In this document: piece after piece, positions 34,067-36,748 of the stretch
How positions within the stretch are numbered: position 1 is the first letter of the stretch
Layout of the letters: each line of letters starts with the position of its first letter
Source: Candidatus Epulonipiscium sp.
GTDB lineage: Bacteria > Bacillota > Clostridia > Lachnospirales > Defluviitaleaceae
Assembly (NCBI GenBank): GCA_012518815.1
Contig: JAAYRK010000033.1
Coordinates: 1-36,748, forward strand
Direction of reading: 5' to 3'
Length of the DNA stretch: 36,748 nt
Notes under the pieces: model-generated
Seen by the model: the letters and a program-made list of their open reading frames with translations, nothing else
Told to the model about the DNA's origin: nothing
Databases searched by the model: none
Translations under genes and position numbers: made by a program

Positions 34067-35572
34067 TTGGGTGCTGCAGTGGTCTTTAAAGGAATAAAGA
34101 AATACTTCGAAGGTACAAAAGCATTAGATTGGGACCCTGAAGACGTTATGGAAGTATTCCCGGGAGAAATACATGGTTTAGTAGGAGAAAATGGGGCAGG
34201 AAAATCAACCTTATTTCAAGTATTAATGGGAATATATAAACGCAATGCTGGAGATATTTATTTATTCGGACAGCAAGCTGATATAAATGATGTACATGAT
34301 GCTGAGAGGGCAGGCATATCTATCATAATGCAACAACCCAATTTTGCTTATAATATGACAGTAGCTGAAAACATATTTATGGGCAGGGATAAGGAATTTA
34401 CAAATAAAGCAGGATTAATAAACTGGAAAAAACAAAATGAAGCAGCAGCAAAGATTTTAGAAGAATATAATTTTAGTCACATTAAACCAACGGATATACT
34501 AAATGACTTAGGTTTTGAAGAAAGAAAGCAAGTTGAAATAGTAAGAGCACTTTCTGTTAAACCTAAAATACTGTTAGTTGATGAGACTTCAGCCGCTGTT
34601 TCAAAAAAATCTGTAGAAATTCTTTATAAGTTATTGCGTGAAGAAAGAGACAAAGGTACTGCAGTAATATATATTTCACACTTTATAGATGAAGTTTATG
34701 ACCTTTGCGACAGAGTTAGCATATTAAGGGACGGAAAATTAGTAGCCAATATGATGGTTAAGGATACTACTCCTGATATGATAATAAACAACATGGTTGG
34801 AAGAGATGTGTCAGGAGAAAGTTATAGAAGCGATAACAATGATTCTATTGGCGATGTAATGTTAGAAGTAAAGAACTTTACAAAAAAAGGTTGTTTCGAA
34901 GGCATTAATTTAAATGTTAGATCTGGAGAAATAGTAGGTATTGCGGGAATTGGTGGCTGTGGTTCGGATGAATTTGGACGAGCCCTCTTCGGAGATGAAA
35001 AGCCAACAAGCGGTGAAATGATTTACAAAGGTAAAAGTGGTTATATGAAATCACCATTAGAAGCAATCAAAAATGGAATTGCATATATTCCAAAAGACAG
35101 GGACCTTGAAGGTTTATTCTTAATATATGATTCAGTTATGAATATTTCTTCTGCAAATCTAAAGAGAATGAGTAAAAGAGGAATTATTAATCATAGATTA
35201 GAGCGCAATGTTGCAAAGGACTCGATAAAAAGACTTAAGATTAAAACGCCATCAGAATTGACGCTTGTGTCAAATTTAAGTGGTGGTAACCGTCAAAAAG
35301 TATCAATAGCAAAATGGGTTGCTAATGAATCAAGTCTATTAATTGTAAATTCTCCTACAAGAGGCGTAGACGTGGGAGCTAAATATGAAATTTATAAGAC
35401 TCTAGAAGCTCTTAAGAACGAAGGGAAAGCCATTTTATTAATCTCTGATGAACTACCAGAATTATTAGGCATGTGTGACAGAATATATAGTTTCCGCAAG
35501 GGAAAGAACTCTGGTGAGTTTACTCGGGGAGTCGATTTTACTGAAGAAGCTGTCGTAGCAAAAATGGTTTAA
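34067..35572 (+). CDS. Sugar ABC transporter double ATPase (RbsA/MglA type) with one degenerate site
   Basis: Energises the importer with two fused ATPase domains in 501 residues. Domain 1 has Walker A GENGAGKST (about 39-47) and Walker B LLVDET (Asp172, Glu173), but its signature is LGFEERKQ (from 148) in place of LSxGxxQ. Domain 2 has the normal signature LSGGNRQK (from 404), a degenerate P-loop GIGGCGSDE (about 294-302) and a Walker B of LLIVNSPTRG in which Asp is Asn428 and the catalytic Glu is Ser429. Site 1 (domain 1 Walker plus domain 2 signature) is intact; site 2 is degenerate at every element. The TTG start follows GGGGAGG at 7 nt. Confidence 0.92.
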   Translation: MGAAVVFKGIKKYFEGTKALDWDPEDVMEVFPGEIHGLVGENGAGKSTLFQVLMGIYKRNAGDIYLFGQQADINDVHDAERAGISIIMQQPNFAYNMTVAENIFMGRDKEFTNKAGLINWKKQNEAAAKILEEYNFSHIKPTDILNDLGFEERKQVEIVRALSVKPKILLVDETSAAVSKKSVEILYKLLREERDKGTAVIYISHFIDEVYDLCDRVSILRDGKLVANMMVKDTTPDMIINNMVGRDVSGESYRSDNNDSIGDVMLEVKNFTKKGCFEGINLNVRSGEIVGIAGIGGCGSDEFGRALFGDEKPTSGEMIYKGKSGYMKSPLEAIKNGIAYIPKDRDLEGLFLIYDSVMNISSANLKRMSKRGIINHRLERNVAKDSIKRLKIKTPSELTLVSNLSGGNRQKVSIAKWVANESSLLIVNSPTRGVDVGAKYEIYKTLEALKNEGKAILLISDELPELLGMCDRIYSFRKGKNSGEFTRGVDFTEEAVVAKMV

Positions 35573-35603
35573 AACAATTCTAAGGGGAAAGGAAATTGTT
35601 AAT

Positions 35604-36569
35604 ATGGGGATGACAAATTCAGCGAATAAAATGGATTTAATAAAAGAAAAATTGAAAAAGAATATTTCTTTAACAGCTTTTATAATACTTTTTATATTTT
35701 TCTCACTGACAACAAGTGGAAAGTTCTTAACAATGAACAATATTCAGACTTTATTAGGAGCTAGTATTGACCTTCTTATATGTGCATTAGGAGCTACTTT
35801 TATCATAATGCTAGGTAGTATTGATCTATCGGCAGGTTCTATGATTAGCCTTTGTGGTGTTATTGCAGCTAAGATATTTGTCGGAACAAAAAGCACATTA
35901 TTAGCATTACTTGTTGCTATTATAGTAAGTGTTATTTTTTACGGAGCTATGGGCTTAGCTCATACTAAACTACAAGTTCCAACTTTTATTGTAACACTAG
36001 GATTCTTATCTATTGCAAGAGCAGTAGTGACAATGATAAGTTCTGGTACTATTACAATGATACCTTTTGATAGTCCTTTTAAGAAGTATTTTGGCTTAAG
36101 ACCTTGGATACTAATCCTTGGACTAGTAATGTTTTTAATTGTATGGCTTATTGAAAGGTATACTTTGTTTGGAAGATATACCAGGTTAATTGGTGGCGAT
36201 GAAAGAGTTGCAAAATTAAGCGGCATTAACGTAAATAAGCAAAAATTATTAGTATTTTTGTTTGCGGGCTTACTTACTGCTATTGCGGGAGTAGTGATGG
36301 CAGCTAGAATTGGTTCAGGTTCTCCTGCTGTTGGTCAAGGATATGAGTTGAACGTTATATCAGCAGTAGTACTTGGTGGAACATCTCAAAGAGGTGGTAT
36401 TGGAGGAGTAAGTGGTACATTAATTGGTGCTGTTACCCTTGCCGTACTATCAAACGGGCTAGTACTTTTAGGAATGCCTTCAGAAGTACAATTATTTATA
36501 AAGGGTGTTGTATTAATCTTTGCAGTTTATGTTACCCTTGAAAGAAATCCTAATAACATAACTAAGTAA
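35604..36569 (+). CDS. Sugar ABC transporter permease (RbsC/BPD_transp_2 family)
   Basis: Membrane channel of the importer, 321 residues with eight to ten hydrophobic segments from about 17 to 315. Family blocks are visible: FIIMLGSIDLSAGSMISLCGVIAA (about 67-90), TKLQVPTFIVTLGFLSIARA, GGDERVAKLSGINVNK (the cytoplasmic coupling loop) and ELNVISAVVLGGTSQRGGIGGVSGTLIGA (about 249-277). The ATG at 35604 has AAAGGA about 11 nt upstream; the next in-frame ATG (35610) would be equally plausible. It follows the ATPase by 31 bp and precedes the isomerase gene by 21 bp. Confidence 0.93.
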   Translation: MGMTNSANKMDLIKEKLKKNISLTAFIILFIFFSLTTSGKFLTMNNIQTLLGASIDLLICALGATFIIMLGSIDLSAGSMISLCGVIAAKIFVGTKSTLLALLVAIIVSVIFYGAMGLAHTKLQVPTFIVTLGFLSIARAVVTMISSGTITMIPFDSPFKKYFGLRPWILILGLVMFLIVWLIERYTLFGRYTRLIGGDERVAKLSGINVNKQKLLVFLFAGLLTAIAGVVMAARIGSGSPAVGQGYELNVISAVVLGGTSQRGGIGGVSGTLIGAVTLAVLSNGLVLLGMPSEVQLFIKGVVLIFAVYVTLERNPNNITK

Positions 36570-36590
36570 TAATTAAAAAGGAGGGTAAGA

Positions 36591-36748
36591 ATGGACAGCA
36601 ATACGAAAAGTTACATAATTAATAATTGTAGAGAACAAATATTAAAAGAAGCAAAAGCTTTAAATAGAGTAGCAGAACAAGTTGATGAAGAGTATATTGC
36701 AGCTTGTGAAGCAATTTTTAACTGTGAAGGTAGAGTTATTGTAACAGG
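36591..36748 (+). CDS. SIS-domain sugar-phosphate isomerase, N-terminal fragment (KpsF/GutQ-like)
   Basis: The ATG follows AAAAAGGAGGG at normal spacing, and 52 codons are visible before the window edge. The fragment has an N-terminal helix (NNCREQILKEAKALNRVAEQV) and the beginning of a SIS domain (EAIFNCEGRVIVTG), the layout of arabinose-5-phosphate isomerases KpsF/GutQ and related ketose/aldose-phosphate isomerases. The active-site region is outside, so subfamily is provisional. As the last visible gene of the importer cluster it suggests that a phosphorylated sugar is an intermediate of the pathway. Confidence 0.75.
   Translation, partial: MDSNTKSYIINNCREQILKEAKALNRVAEQVDEEYIAACEAIFNCEGRVIVT

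Overview
The window comes from a low-GC, Gram-positive anaerobe-like bacterium, most likely a member of the Clostridia. The base composition is very AT-rich and nearly every gene has a strong AGGAGG-type ribosome binding site. Lipoproteins carry a Cys lipobox, hpf is the long form, RF2 (prfB) is frameshift-controlled, and an FMN riboswitch precedes a RibU-type transporter. Genus cannot be assigned from sequence reading alone. No tRNA, rRNA, CRISPR array, phage or insertion sequence was seen.

Layout. 1-2826: the tail of a Rieske-domain protein, then asnA-asnS (asparagine synthesis and tRNA charging). 3108-5127: a membrane-anchored protein of unknown function, a convergent GntR/RCK_C (BusR-like) regulator, and a 0.5-kb intergenic region with a cluster of DnaA boxes. 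5225-7540: a polar amino-acid ABC importer (binding lipoprotein, permease, ATPase). 7612-12677: hpf, secA, prfB (programmed +1 frameshift) and an orphan cheW. 12702-17003: an aspartate-family operon: ACT-domain regulator, homoserine dehydrogenase, ApgM-like putative homoserine kinase, and aspartokinase with an apparent internal start for a separate beta subunit. 17018-20228 (minus strand): a secreted seven-repeat RCC1 protein with a copper-amine-oxidase-N-like domain, and an ABC exporter. 20270-23374: tex and a two-domain GNAT protein. 23403-24334: FMN riboswitch, terminator and ribU. 24390-26027: tsaE-tsaB-rimI. 26121-28604: a Lon-like AAA+ protease with an intact Ser-Lys dyad.

28605-36748 is the most unusual part. 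After a 740-bp noncoding leader with three copies of a 20-26-bp repeat centred on the palindrome TTAACGTTAA come, in order: a myo-inositol-1-phosphate synthase, a 107-bp inverted-repeat element, a PfkB-family kinase, a Gfo/Idh/MocA dehydrogenase, a ribose/inositol-type ABC importer (lipoprotein, double ATPase, permease) and the start of a SIS-domain sugar-phosphate isomerase. This reads as one regulated locus joining inositol-phosphate synthesis (or its reversal) to uptake, phosphorylation and oxidation of a cyclitol or sugar. It is the best candidate here for an uncharacterised pathway.
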